Positions 36,373-48,642 of a stretch of DNA of 64,000 nt are shown here, in pieces (position 1 is the stretch's first letter; each line of letters begins with the position of its first letter). The stretch comes from Vanilla planifolia. Taxonomy: Eukaryota; Streptophyta; Magnoliopsida; Asparagales; Orchidaceae. The notes under the pieces were generated by a model. The model was given only the letters and a program-made list of their open reading frames with translations, searched no databases and was not told the origin of the DNA. The stretch spans positions 24,289,670-24,353,669 of the forward strand of contig CM043872.1 of the NCBI GenBank assembly GCA_023846275.1, read 5' to 3'. Both the position numbers and the translations under genes were made by a program.

Positions 36373-39066
36373 GTTTAATTGCCTAAACTAACACTTGTGC
36401 GTATAATATAGTTCCTTTCCCGTTTGTGATGTGACTCGAGTTTTCTCTCTCTCCTACATGACTTTCGGCTGGTTAAGAAGTTGAGGGAGACGTCGGTTAC
36501 TGCTATCGGGTTTGCTGTGACCTCGAGTCCTTGTCTCCTCACCACCATGTGCCGTGCTCCAGCTCACGACTTCGACATTAACCGATGTAGTATATTTTTA
36601 TTTGCTTTGGTTTCCTTTTTATTTTTTTTTAACTATGTTGCATGAATGTGCCCTCAAGCTATTGTGAGGACAGGAGAAGAAGAGAGATTGAGAGGAACTC
36701 AGTTTTGACAAAGGAAGATGAGGAGGGTTTTGGAATTCACGAGAGGGAGGAGTCACTGGAGGAGCTTAGACTTGATGTAGGAAAGAAGGGAATGGTGGCT
36801 TCATCTATCACGTGAGGAAGCTGGAGCAAAGAGAGAGAGAGGAGGGGAAGTGTGGGGAAAGGGTTAAGTTGGAAAATGCTAAAAAGAAAATATCAAGAGA
36901 GAGTTAAGTTGAAAAAAGACAAGTATTTTGGGAAAGCTTATAGAAACATTTATTAATGGTTTAAGAGGGCTATAATTGGCATGGGATCTATCTTATCTAT
37001 ATAAGAAAATATTAAATAATTTATTAAATAGAAGTATGTAATAACTAATGTGTATACATGATATTATAAGAAAACAATAACTTGAAGTTAGAAAAATATT
37101 ATTATCTTGGATTAAGTAAATTTATTTAGTGTGATATAAGTATGGTATTAAAATAATTCTTGATTCATTTATAAAATAATATATTTTTTTATATTATCTT
37201 CTATTATATATTATAGATATTAGAAATTTTTTTATGTTACTTTTTATATTATAAAAAATAGATATGATAATTATCTTAGAATTCCTAATTTACATATTTA
37301 GTTCACATATTTTATATCATGGATGATATTATCAACTTGACTATAATATCTAAAGTATGAAAATAGAAAATAAATTTTCTTAGACAATATATTTATCTAT
37401 ATGATATTAAACATTGTGATGAAACTTAAGATATAAGTCTTCGTATCATGCTTGTTTAGTATGAAAAACTTGATCCTAAGATATATATATATATATATAT
37501 ATATCTTAGGATCCTATGATCGACCACAATTATAAAACTTTAGTCCATTCCTGTTTAATAATATTATCCAACACTAAACCTCATGATTAACCATGAGATA
37601 TAATTCTTGGAACCATACCTATTTAGTGATTAATTATAACAATGTTAATGAAAATGTCATTAATATATAGATATGATTATTATTAGATCAAAAGGATAAT
37701 GACTTAAAAAGAATTAGACTTTATAATCACAAAAATATTACGTTTTGAGAATAAAAGAAAAATGTGTTTACATTCATTTACCTTTCTTATGATACTTGCA
37801 TAGCTTATTGTATCACTGTTAAATTATTTTTTTAACACACATGTGGCGACTCTTTTGGCCATATCATAATTATTAACTCTAACTATTAAACTCTAATCTC
37901 TTAAAATCTTTATTTATCTTAAATTTTATATTTTAAATAGATAAAATCTTTCATATATTTTGTTAACATTTTTATATACAAAATTCATAATTCAATATAT
38001 ATATTTATACACACACACATCAAATATACCATCTTACGTGATTTATATACATATAAAAAACTAAAATACAACATCCAATTTCATATCTACATCTATATAT
38101 TTTTCATAATTATTTATTATATTATTACATCTAGATTGTAAATAATGGTACATAATATAATATATAAAGTTATGTAGTGTAAAATCTTTTCAAATTCATT
38201 TCTTTTTTCACACAATTGTTATACGTGATTCTTCTTGCATTATGATTTTAATACACTTGAAAAGTTAGCTTCAAAGAAAAAGCTATATATATATTATATA
38301 CACAAGTAAATAATTTTTGGGACATCATATGTAGGATATAAATCATGTGAATCAAATCAAAGAATAAAATATTCAAAGCCACAGTAAAATAAAAAACAAC
38401 AAAAATTATAATATGTTGAAAACTTATCTCAATTACAAAAAAAAAAATAAATATACATAAGCAATTCATTATTTATTTTCTTTATTTTTTTTCTTAACAT
38501 CATATTGTTTATCGATATCTCTTTCCAATCAACTAAATAAATCTTATAATGATTATTTTATTGTTTTCACTCTCTTATGGTAGTTCGTCAGTATCATCTT
38601 TTTAATTTATTTAGTGATAATAAAGATCTTATTTATTTATTATTTATGTTATGTTTTTGTGTATAATGATGACATGTCTTTTAACACTTTCAATGATTAT
38701 ATATTTGTAATAATCTTAATTATATGACATATTAGTTAATAACTATATCATAATAATAAATCTCAATCATGTGATATATTGATAATAGGTACCATCACAA
38801 TGACAAATTCTTAATTTTGAATTAATTAGACTCTCAATAACAAATTCCATAATTATATTAACTTAGCTCTATACAATCATAAATTTGATTATAAAAATGT
38901 AAGGTAAATTCATAGTAAATACAAAATAAAAACATGATTTCTTTTGGTCTTGTCCTTTCATTTATTATAAATTGCAACAATTAATTACCTAATAGATGCT
39001 GCACTGTTTTTTTTTTTTTTTCATAATTGAATTAAAGATCTCCATTATACAGTTAAAGCGGGCATC
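36373..39066. other. Intergenic DNA between the SINE and the NAC gene
   Basis: A moderately GC-rich patch (36,420-36,600) and a purine-rich patch (36,660-36,860, with a GAGAGAGA run) are followed by AT-rich DNA to 39,066. No coding match is seen. The last part downstream of the NAC stop (below 39,066) should hold its 3' UTR. Confidence 0.45.
37472..37513. repeat. 42-bp perfect palindrome with (AT)12 centre
   Basis: GATCCTAAG at 37,472-37,480, twelve AT units, then CTTAGGATC at 37,505-37,513. Every base pairs. Flanks do not extend the pairing. Confidence 0.95.
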
Positions 39067-39546
39067 TCAGTAAGCAGTCCAGTATGCATCCATGTCCATA
39101 CTGACTTCGGGATTCACAAACCTTCCACCGGGGAATCCTCCAGTCTCCCCAACGTTGCAACCGGCTGTTGCCGGTGGTACCTCTGTGGCAGTCACCATCT
39201 GCTGCTGCGTTGCCGGTTGCTGCGGGTGCCGGCCCACGAGGTTGAGGTTGAACCCAATGGGTAATTGCGGCGAGAACCCGAGCTGCGGGTGGACCGCCGG
39301 GAAGCCGACTCCAATAAAGCTTCTTGCGTAGAGCGCAAGTTCCGTCATCTCCGCTGCAACCGCCGCGGCCTGGCCAATGCTTGGCTGATAGTGGTAGGGG
39401 AGGAAGGATTGGTGGCAGGGGATGTTAAGGCCTCCGGCCGTGTCGAAACCGTGCTGATTGAGTCTGGTGGCCTGGCTGCCGCCGGAGTATTTCTTTCCGC
39501 CGCTAATGGAGCTCTTTATGAAGACCCTGCAAACCACCCATTCATC
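39067..39546 (-). CDS. NAC exon 3
   Basis: It starts after TCTCGCAG with [13 protein letters not shown] (subdomain E), then the variable tail, including an Ala-rich [10 protein letters not shown] segment and a Gln cluster (QQPATQQQ), and ends DAYWTAY before TGA (39,069-39,067 on the minus strand). Confidence 0.93.
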   Translation of the reverse strand, partial: DEWVVCRVFIKSSISGGKKYSGGSQATRLNQHGFDTAGGLNIPCHQSFLPYHYQPSIGQAAAVAAEMTELALYARSFIGVGFPAVHPQLGFSPQLPIGFNLNLVGRHPQQPATQQQMVTATEVPPATAGCNVGETGGFPGGRFVNPEVSMDMDAYWTAY

Positions 39547-40810
39547 CTGCGAGAAGATAGATCCAAAATGGAGGCATGGAAGTTTGGTGCATCTTTTGCG
39601 GCTTAAAAATAAAAAAGTTTTTAAAAAATGTATTTTTTAAACGAGGCATAACTCTCAAAAATAAACTTTTTTATATTATTATTCTAAAAAAAACTATACT
39701 TCTAAGCTGAACATTTTTTAAAAAAGTTTTTTAATAAAACACGAAAGAACTTATAAATTTAGTTTCTTTTAATTTAAGAGATATTTGATCAAATATTATT
39801 TTATTTTAATAATACTGATGTATAAATATTAATACTGTCAAAAGTATCTCAATATCATTCTATTTTTTATTCAATCATATTTAAATAATCATTTATTTAT
39901 ATTTTTAAAATCAATTGAATTATCATTTAAATTTGGGTGGCATATAAATATTATTTTTATAAAAATAATAATTTTCACAATATTATATAAAGATGTGATT
40001 AAATTAAGTGCTCATGTTCATTATAATTTGTTTTTTATTGTGAAATTTAATTCTTTTTATATAAACTTTTATATATATTTTAAATATCAAAATGATTATT
40101 AATATGTAGATGTTGCTTAAGTTAGAATAATATATATGGATAATTTAAATAATAAAATTATAAATTTTAATAATATATAAAAATATAATAAAAATAAGTA
40201 ATTAAACATTTAAAGAATCCTACAGGGTATTTCAAAAAAACGAAGATGCGAACCTTGATTCTCTTCGTGTCAGACTTGGAATGCGCGCGATACTCATGCA
40301 TGACCCAATTGGTCTTCTCCCCCCTCGGCGCCCTCCCCTTGTAAAACACCAGAGTCTTCTTCATCCCGGCGACCTCCGAGCTCCGGCCGTCGTCATGTAT
40401 TAATATCTCCTTGTCCTTCCCCGTCGTCTTCCAGTATCCAGAGTTCGTGGCTCGGTTGGTTCTCACTCCAGTAGGATACTTCCTATCCCTCAAGCTGAAG
40501 AAATACCATTCTTTTTCCCCCATCTTCGCCCTTCCTTCACCCCTCCACACAACGAACATATATTATGCATGCATGCATGTAAATAAATGAGAAGTAGTTA
40601 AAACTAAATGAGTGGCTTACCTGGGAGATCCCACGGCTCACATTTGTTGAGATCGACGTCGGCGATGGCCTTTGTGATGAAAGTCGATTCGGAGAGCTTT
40701 CGAGCGAGGTAGTAAGAGACGAGCTCTTCGTCGGTGGGATGAAACCTGAAACCTGGAGGCAGCTTCTCCTCTCTGCAGCCTTCTCCGGCTTCCACGACAT
40801 CAGGCCTCAT
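39067..40810 (-). CDS. NAC-domain transcription factor, three exons, 316 residues
   Basis: This encodes a plant-specific NAC regulator that dimerises and binds CGT-core promoter sites in the nucleus. The exons on the minus strand are 40,810-40,621, 40,534-40,254 and 39,546-39,067. Introns of 86 and 707 bp have GT-AG ends, the usual two-intron plan of NAC genes. All five NAC subdomains are present: [45 protein letters not shown] with TNRAT and [32 protein letters not shown] with VMHEYRAHS, and [13 protein letters not shown]. The C-terminal 140 residues are Gln/Pro/Gly-rich, an activation-type tail. Start: the ATG at 40,810, because the frame upstream has only a TTG. Relatives usually have WKATGKD; here it is WKTTGKD. 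It looks like the NAM/CUC side of the family, but the subgroup is unresolved, and no miR164-like site was noticed in the last exon. Confidence 0.95.
40254..40534 (-). CDS. NAC exon 2
   Basis: It starts after an AAG acceptor on the minus strand, completing the Gly codon, and reads [20 protein letters not shown] through the DNA-contacting [12 protein letters not shown] to [15 protein letters not shown]. The donor is GTTCGC at 40,253. The acceptor has a weak pyrimidine tract, but it is the only AG that keeps the frame and the family alignment. Confidence 0.9.
40621..40810 (-). CDS. NAC exon 1
   Basis: It reads [16 protein letters not shown] and then [30 protein letters not shown], ending in phase 1 at 40,621 with donor GTAAGC on the minus strand. 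It covers NAC subdomains A and B. Confidence 0.93.
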
Positions 40811-41526
40811 GCTTATCAACCGTGGAATGGAATCAATACCAAATTAATTGATGAAGCGTAAAAGGATATCGAGAGTGCTGGGATAGTGAAAGGAGAGGAG
40901 AAATCATTAATTAATCTTCAGTGTATTACTCAAGCTTCTACCAACTAATGGCCTTCACTTTGAAGTTGCTTTGGTGTGCTCTATTCCACCTTCTCAAATA
41001 ATTGCCTGCCGATTAATAATTAATAAACGCTGGAGGTTGTCTAGCTTGCGTGTCTCCATTCATGCATGAATGGTATGTATGCATACTTCTTTCATTATTT
41101 TTTTTTCTGAATATTTTCTAATTTTTTTTTTGTGACTATGATTAATAACAGAAATAATGCTTCACATATTAATATTTTTCATAAAAATAACTTAATTCGT
41201 CACATATTTCTGAAGCACAAGTTGGCGTTGTTGTCGCACGCTCCTAGCCAGCCACATATGATGTATTGCTACATCTCATGTCAAGATAATAAAATATGTG
41301 TAAGGTGGGCAAAAGAAAATGCAAAGTTTGATGTATGAACTATGCTGGTTTGACTGTTTAGTTGTCAATTCAAATTTGGACACGAGGTAATTGTACATCC
41401 GATTTTTTTGGATTTAAAAAATATATGCATATGTTTATCAATCTTTGAGTTAATTCTTGCGATTCATATTTTACTCAAAATGCTTCGATCTGAATTAAGC
41501 TGCTATCAATTTTATTTAAACAAAAA
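40811..41526 (-). other. Upstream region of the NAC gene
   Basis: This 5' flank of the minus-strand NAC gene should contain its promoter and leader. It is AT-rich; no clear TATA box could be assigned and no other gene is seen. Confidence 0.45.
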
Positions 41527-41982
41527 TTAATTGAATTTTTTAATAATTTTCCATCTTCGAACTATAATGATTGAGTCAATAAGACCCCAGAATGTAAACC
41601 CCACCATGGTGATAACAGTTAAGCTAGAATGCGCTAGTTCCGACCAAATCCGGGTAGCCGTAAGCCACACGAGGGCTTGCATCCCACCGGCCATGGGTTG
41701 ACAGCTAGGAGAGCCAATGAAATATTGCCACGTATCTGGTCGTCCTAGACTAGGGAGCATGCGGTCGAGTCGACGGGTTGGAGGTCTGTATTTCTGCCAG
41801 TTGACCCGCTCAAATTTCGGGCTTTCTGGCCCTTTATTTGTGCAATATTTTATTTTGGGTTGGTAGGTGCCTGACATCAAAGTGAGAGAATGCACTGCTC
41901 TATCGTGTCCACCTGTTAATATACCTATTATAGCAGCCTCCCTCCCATGGGTAGCCGACTCATGCCATACAACACAACCCAC
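41527..41982 (-). other. Unassigned 151-codon open frame in a GC-richer patch upstream of NAC
   Basis: The frame opens MGCVVWHESATHGREAA and has one hydrophobic stretch near its end (SSLTVITMVGFTFWG). I recognise no family. The patch is richer in GC than its surroundings and contains CCACGT and ATTGGCT-like strings, so it may instead be distal promoter sequence of the NAC gene or a transposon scrap. It is not supported as a gene by similarity or splice structure. Confidence 0.2.
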
Positions 41983-44900
41983 CAGTATCTAACGAAATCT
42001 CTCCATTTCTTGTGTCCAAATCACTGTTAGGGATTGAATCATTAAATGCTCACGCATCCGAAATTCCTTACCTAAAAGGGGTTAAAATCATATTAAATTT
42101 TTGACTGACGTAGCCTTGAATTAAATGTCGATTAGTTTAAAGTTCCAGTTTAATCTATTTTTGAGAAGTTAGGTGCTTTATATACATCAAGGCAAAAGAT
42201 TTCTTCTGAGGATAGACATGGTTGATTATTCTGAACCATTGTGCAGCAATCACCATCTACACAATTGTTGTTGTAAAAACTATTTACTGTTTCTTTTTTT
42301 TTTTTTTTTGTATTTTTACATTTTTTAAATTTTATATATGCATAGCGAGTCAAATGGCTTTGTATTGAATAATTTTAGATTTTTATTTGCTTTTTGAAAC
42401 ACTTAAAAAAAATGAAGTGCATCTGTCAAAGGAAAACCCAATCGAAAAAAAATATAAAATACATATAAACTAATCAAGAATGAAGCTTACTGTAACCGCA
42501 AGGAGGATGCGTATAAGTTGTGATTAAGCTATTAAGTTATATAATAAAAAATAACTTAATTAAATAATTATTGGCTGAAGTTTTTAAATGATTCTTCATT
42601 GTTTCTTATGTGAGCTAACAAGAGATATTTGTGCTTTGTTTTAGTGTGCATGTCTCACTTTAGTTTCCAAGTGATTTTTGTTTTGGATGTAATGGATAAT
42701 AAATAGATTCCTTCCACAAAAAGCAAGGAATAATATTAGATCTAATCATGATTTAATCATTTCATGGTGAGTTATGATAATCAAATTCATTCTATTATCA
42801 AATTAATAAAGAATATTAATGCATATTCTATCATTGAAACATGTTAGCTATCTATAAACTTCATTTATGTTATAAGTTGAGTGATAGCATCTTACAAGTG
42901 TAAATTGCATAAGAATTACTGAGTGACAATTTGACAATAAGTTGTTCTGAGAATTATATTAATGAAAATAAAGAGATTGATATCTGTTAGTATGAGACAA
43001 TTATGAATGATATGATAATAGATTTTATAGCTTTTTATGATAATTAGTGAATTTAACATTCATGTAAAAGGATTATTTCTTGTTGATATAGAACGTTAGT
43101 GAGTGAAACTAATATATTTTCTATAATATTTAAATTGCTACCCATCTTGTGATTGAATCTTAACAAAGAGCCTTGTTAAATCACTTTTCCTTTACCTAGC
43201 CATTAATAAGAGAGCTCCACTCTAGTGAATAATCATCCACATCAATTAATAAGGGGACTAAGTATAAAGCATAATCCTTTCTTCCAAGATCCAAATCATT
43301 TTGACAAGCCTTCTATTAGGCAAAGATAAGACATTGCTTATAATCCTTTTAGAAGATATCAATCTTGAGGTTGTTTGCTATTTGGTTTCATCTCTTCTCC
43401 TGAGATAGGAAGTCTAATGATAGGAACCATTCTCTAAAGCATAACAGCATAGAAATTGTAGTTTGAGAACTTCTTTAATCCCATCTCTTTTCATCACAAT
43501 TCATTAATCCAGCTCGAAACATTTTTATGCAAACATGAACACAACCAACGCATGACGTGTTGAAAAACGAAAGTTAACAACATGGAAAACGGCAGGTTTA
43601 GGAAAGTTTTACATGAAATTCTTCCTGTTATAAATCTTGGAGGCATTAGCAAGACCGGCTCAAATGTGAAGAAAAAACAAACAAGGGATAAAATAATAGC
43701 CTTAAACGGTGGAAATTGGCATCTAAGAGCTGTCATGGGAACATTAAAACTATGAGGAATGAATAATCTGAGATGTATTATGCCGTATTAGTATTTTTTT
43801 ATTTTATTCTATTTCTTTTTTAAAATATTTTTAATGGAAATTTTATTTTAATTGCACACAATTATTTTCTCAAATTCTTTTTTTTTACAACTTTTTAGTA
43901 TATTAAAAAAATTCATATGAGACTTCTCATAAAGAGTTTAGTTTTTGAGTGGCAGGAAACAATATATCCAATATTTAATTGTGGGTGTTTGCTTAACATT
44001 ATTTATCAATTCTTTAATTAGTATTTTTCTTTAATGACACAGATTGTATCAACATCTATTAGGGGATTAATAATATTATTAAAATTCATGTTGGCATATG
44101 CCTAAGAGCACCATAGAAATTGTCACGATGAATGCTAACATATGTTGGCTAAAAATTTATTAAGGACAAATTATTGGTGGTCTTTGATTAAACCATGGCA
44201 ACTGTTATGTATATGTATTAATTAGATGAGAACAACCTTTGGTTGAATTGTTTAATAAATAGTAGAATTTATTTGAAATCTATTTAAAACGTTCACATAT
44301 TTTAAAAATTTAAAAGAATTATATAACTCACTAATCAAGTAGTTACACTTAAAAATTATGATTACCTATAAATCACCAATCAACTCATAATTGATTAAAA
44401 TTTAAATAAAATAAAGTTATTTGAGTAAACCTATAAGAGTTTATACATTTTACTTTTATTCATTTAACTTAATTGAATTGGCTTATGAGACCAATTGAAA
44501 GTTCATGTAAAGCTTTAATCATTAAGAAGTAGTCTTTTTTTTTTATGCACATCTTTTAAGCTTAACTATTAGTAAAAATGTTTTTTGAAGCATCAAAATC
44601 CGCTGTTTAATAATATAATAAAATAATATGAATACAACAAAGCCAATTAAAATTTCATAAAATAATATAAAATTTTAATTTTAGTTTTTATTAAAAAAAT
44701 TAAAAATTATTTTAATCATTTTATAATATCTTTTAAATAGAAAATGGTTATCATGGCACAAATAATTTAAGGTATGAGACAAATATCAATATAAGTCTAA
44801 GCTGTGTTGTAAAGTCTAGCCAACCCTAATATGTATGAAACCCTAAGAATCCTTGTCAGTATTTTTACTTCTCATGAAAAATATTTTAATTTTACGACAA

Positions 44901-47900
44901 AAAGCTTCTTGATAGATTTTTTTTGTCAAATTCTTCAAAATAAATATTTTATAATAAAACAATATTAAATAATAATATAGACATTTAAAAAAATTGTTTT
45001 GAAAACTATTATGATATAAATATCTTACTTTATAATGATGGTTAACAACTCTTTAGCAAATTATGACATGTACAATTTCTTTTATTATATAAAAATAATT
45101 AAGTTTAATCTCATATTATAAATTAATTTATATATATATATATATATTTTATATTATCTTTTCATATAAATTTAAATTTTAAAATTATTAAATATCAATA
45201 TAAAAAATATGCTTGAATTAATATTGCCTTTCATCTTTTTGGAACTTTCCTATCCTGGTTCTCATCCTTCCAAATATGTCTGTTGCCGACGTATGTCCAT
45301 TATTCGGCAAATAACAAAAACCAACACGCATCTGCAGACGGTGCCGCCTCAACGGCAATGGGTCGGGATTTGTAGCATGGCATTGATGCTACAGTTAGGC
45401 ACAAATAAAATATTCTCAAGGGCACTGTCTCATTATATTTTTAATTATTTTTTAAGAAGTTATTTTTTTCCAAAAAAAAAAAATCAAAATTTTAACTTGT
45501 CTTTTCGTTAAATATTTTTTTTTTATTTTTAAAATCTTTTTCTTAAAATGATTTTATGCTCGCAAATTGTGAACAAACACAGGTAACGGTAAACGATTTT
45601 GATGGTAAAAACAGTTGTATTAACAGTCAAGTGGACCCAATGTTAAAAAATTCTCATAATCAAATAGATTTTTATTAAAATACCCGATCGAGGCTCTGGC
45701 GATGGAAAACAGTCTTCGTTTTCATTCAAGCTAATTTATGAACTGTATGCGGGAGAGGGTCTTTCTTTATTAGGTAATAATAACAGATGTTTTAACCATG
45801 GAATAAACAACTGGATCTAAGGTTTAAGAAATAATTCGATTGTGATATTTAAGTCTTAGCTAGCTGTCTATTTGAAAACCGAATGAAAGGTGATTTACTA
45901 AACAAATAAAATGTTTTTATACTGTATAATTCTATTTCACTTATAGTAGTTATCGTCTTATCACGCTCTCTCCCTTACTTGTAATTGTCACGTGCTTCTA
46001 GATCCATTCCTTGTAGTTCAAAGGGTAAGATATACTATGCTTCTTAGGTGTTATTGTACTATCATGTTGTTCCCTGCAACTTGTTAGCAAATTTTAAGCT
46101 TTTGGTTAGCATTTTTTAAGAATTTATTAGCACTTTTTAGTATAGTTAGCATACTTTAAGTATTTTGTTAATTTGTTAAGTATTTTTAGGAAACAAACTT
46201 TCGAATTAAGAGGAATTATTTAGGGAATTGATTATTATTTTTTGTTATAAATAGATGTAAATGTTGCTTTGAAAATATGCATTCATAAATGAAAAGTTCA
46301 TAATTTTTTTCTTTCCTCTTCTTAAGATTTCTACTGTCATTTTCAAATTTCTCCCAATATTTTATTTCCATCACAACTAACATTGCCATTGTACGAAACA
46401 TCTTTTTATGCATTGTAAATGTACCACTATTCCTGCTCCATAATGAAACTATCACATAGTACCATTGTTTATTTGGCTCATTAGCAATCAAGTATTGGTA
46501 CAACAACTACGCTTGATTTTGGACATTTAACAAATCCCTCCATGGATGTCCAATTATACAACACTACATGTTAGAACAATCTTTTTCTTTTACTTGTAAT
46601 AAACTTTATACGTTATAACTTTTTAGAATGAAACAAAATTTAAGTTTTGCATAAAAAAAACAAAAAACAAAAAAACCCTGATGTACTATACTCCATGTGA
46701 ACATATCACATTGATATTCTTATGTATCATATATATATATATATATATTAACAATGACTTTATTATAAAATTAATTTTTATCATATTAATTTAAAAAAAT
46801 ATTTTTTAATAGATTTTGAAGAAGTTATAAAACTCTCCTTTTTTTTAAAACTCTTTTTATCGTTTTCAAACTTTTTATTTCTTTGTCATAAAACAATTTC
46901 TCTGAGAAACTTATTTTAATTTAAACCAATCTCCTCTTTTTTAAAATAATTTTCAACATTATAATTGAATCAAAGAGACCATTAATTTCATAGAATTTTG
47001 AAACATAAGAAGTTAGTTTGCTATTTTCAAAACTTAACGTAGTTCTTCAAAAGAAATAAATTCCATCACAAAATAATGCAAATAGCATTAACATATCTCT
47101 TATTGAGTTAACTGTCATAGTAACTTAATTTTATCACTTGAGTCTAATTTATGACTTTTAGAAAAAGAAAAAAATATAAACCATTAGATTAGCTTTCACT
47201 CAATTCTCTATTGGGTCCCTTATAATGCATTATTGTCACATGCAATTTTTAATGTCGAAGATTAGCCACCACTACAAGCTTAATATATAATTACTTATGT
47301 AAACTAGTAAACATATAATTGGGTGATATCACATATTGGGGTCAAATTGGATGGCAATATAATATATATAAAATAAGTAAAATATTGAAAAGTCATGCTT
47401 ATTTAAATAAGACTTCTTTTTAATTAATAGCATTATATTTATTTTTCCTATATTGATCCATTGCATCTTCTTATTTAAAGGTGCGGTTTGAAAGCTTCCC
47501 ACTAAATTGGGTTTGATAAGACAATTCTTTTATTATGAGTTCATACTTTTGTGAAATTCTTGATCTTCAGATTATTTGTGAGTCGTCTTATCAAACTCAA
47601 AATCCTAGGAACCTTAACCCATTTTTCAATAACGAGAATTTTGACTCTTGCTTTCATAAGTATAGCTTCTTCTTTTTTATTAATATTTATGATTTTTTTC
47701 ATACTTTTGAACATTTTCAAAGTTTTATACAATTCGCATTCCATACACTAATTGACATGCAAATTATGAATTTATAATAATAAACATATATCACCATAAT
47801 AAAAATGATAAATAAAAATTCAATATATTATAAATAAAATAAATTCTCTATCTGAAGTATGTTTATTTATATTCAAATCATTGTAGTATTATCTAGATTT

Positions 47901-47945
47901 AATTTTGCAAATTCATCAAAGGCACCCAATTTAAAAGCACATATA
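41983..47945. other. AT-rich intergenic DNA without recognised genes
   Basis: Only short frames and simple AT runs (for example near 45,131-45,149 and 46,727-46,748) are found. A less AT-rich patch at 45,230-45,420 has a 100-codon frame that matches nothing I know. Confidence 0.5.
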
Positions 47946-48120
47946 CTAGATAGATATCTCATCAGAAGATCGACACCCTGTAATAATATCTGTTGGGTCT
48001 AATATCATTTATATCATAACACATACACTAAATAATGATCTAATCCAAATATCACCATTGGGCATAGTGGTGAAAATAATGTCTCAAATGATCCCTTTTT
48101 TCATTTTCATTATCTAGTCA
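47946..48120. mobile_element. Diverged fragment of the LTR family seen at 51.5 kb
   Basis: The stretch ACTAGATAGATATCTCATCAG...GATCGACACCCTG and the later CATAGTGGTGAAAATAATG match, in the same order and direction, the segment at about 51,652-51,727 in the solo LTR, with an insertion between them. It is an old, partial copy. Confidence 0.5.
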
Positions 48121-48607
48121 TATAATGTCGTATATAAAACAATTATGTCAATACATATGTATAAAGTAGATATGTTATTCAAGATAGTAAAGCTAATATA
48201 CATTCTTTTCAATTTTAAGCATTATTTATATTTCATTCCATTTTATAGTCATTTTTTATGGTGTCATGTAAAAAAATTAGTGAATCATTAATTAGTAGAA
48301 TTATGTGATAAATAATATAAAGAATATGTTAAATTATAAAACATAAAAAATTATTATTATAATTAACTTTAATATGAGAGAAACTAAATAAAATAACAAT
48401 ATGCTACATATTAAGAATCTATTTATTATAAAAGTCTTAAATAAAATATAATAAATAAAATTGTAATAATATTATATATCAAAATAATACTATTATATTA
48501 CAACACAAATTATCTAATTTATTTTCTTGATTTTGATAATAATCTTTTTTTCTCAACCATTATCTTCTTTAATTTCTTATAATATTATAAATATGTAAGA
48601 GTCAATA

Positions 48608-48642
48608 TGTGTGTGTGTGTTTGTGTGTGTGCGTGTGTGTGT
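48608..48642. repeat. (GT)n microsatellite, interrupted
   Basis: About 17 GT units with two interruptions (TT and GC). Confidence 0.95.

Noticed and set aside
39092-39640. Plus-strand frames opposite the last NAC exon
   Set aside because: The minus strand encodes DEWVVCRVF and the NAC tail with proper splicing; the plus frames match nothing.
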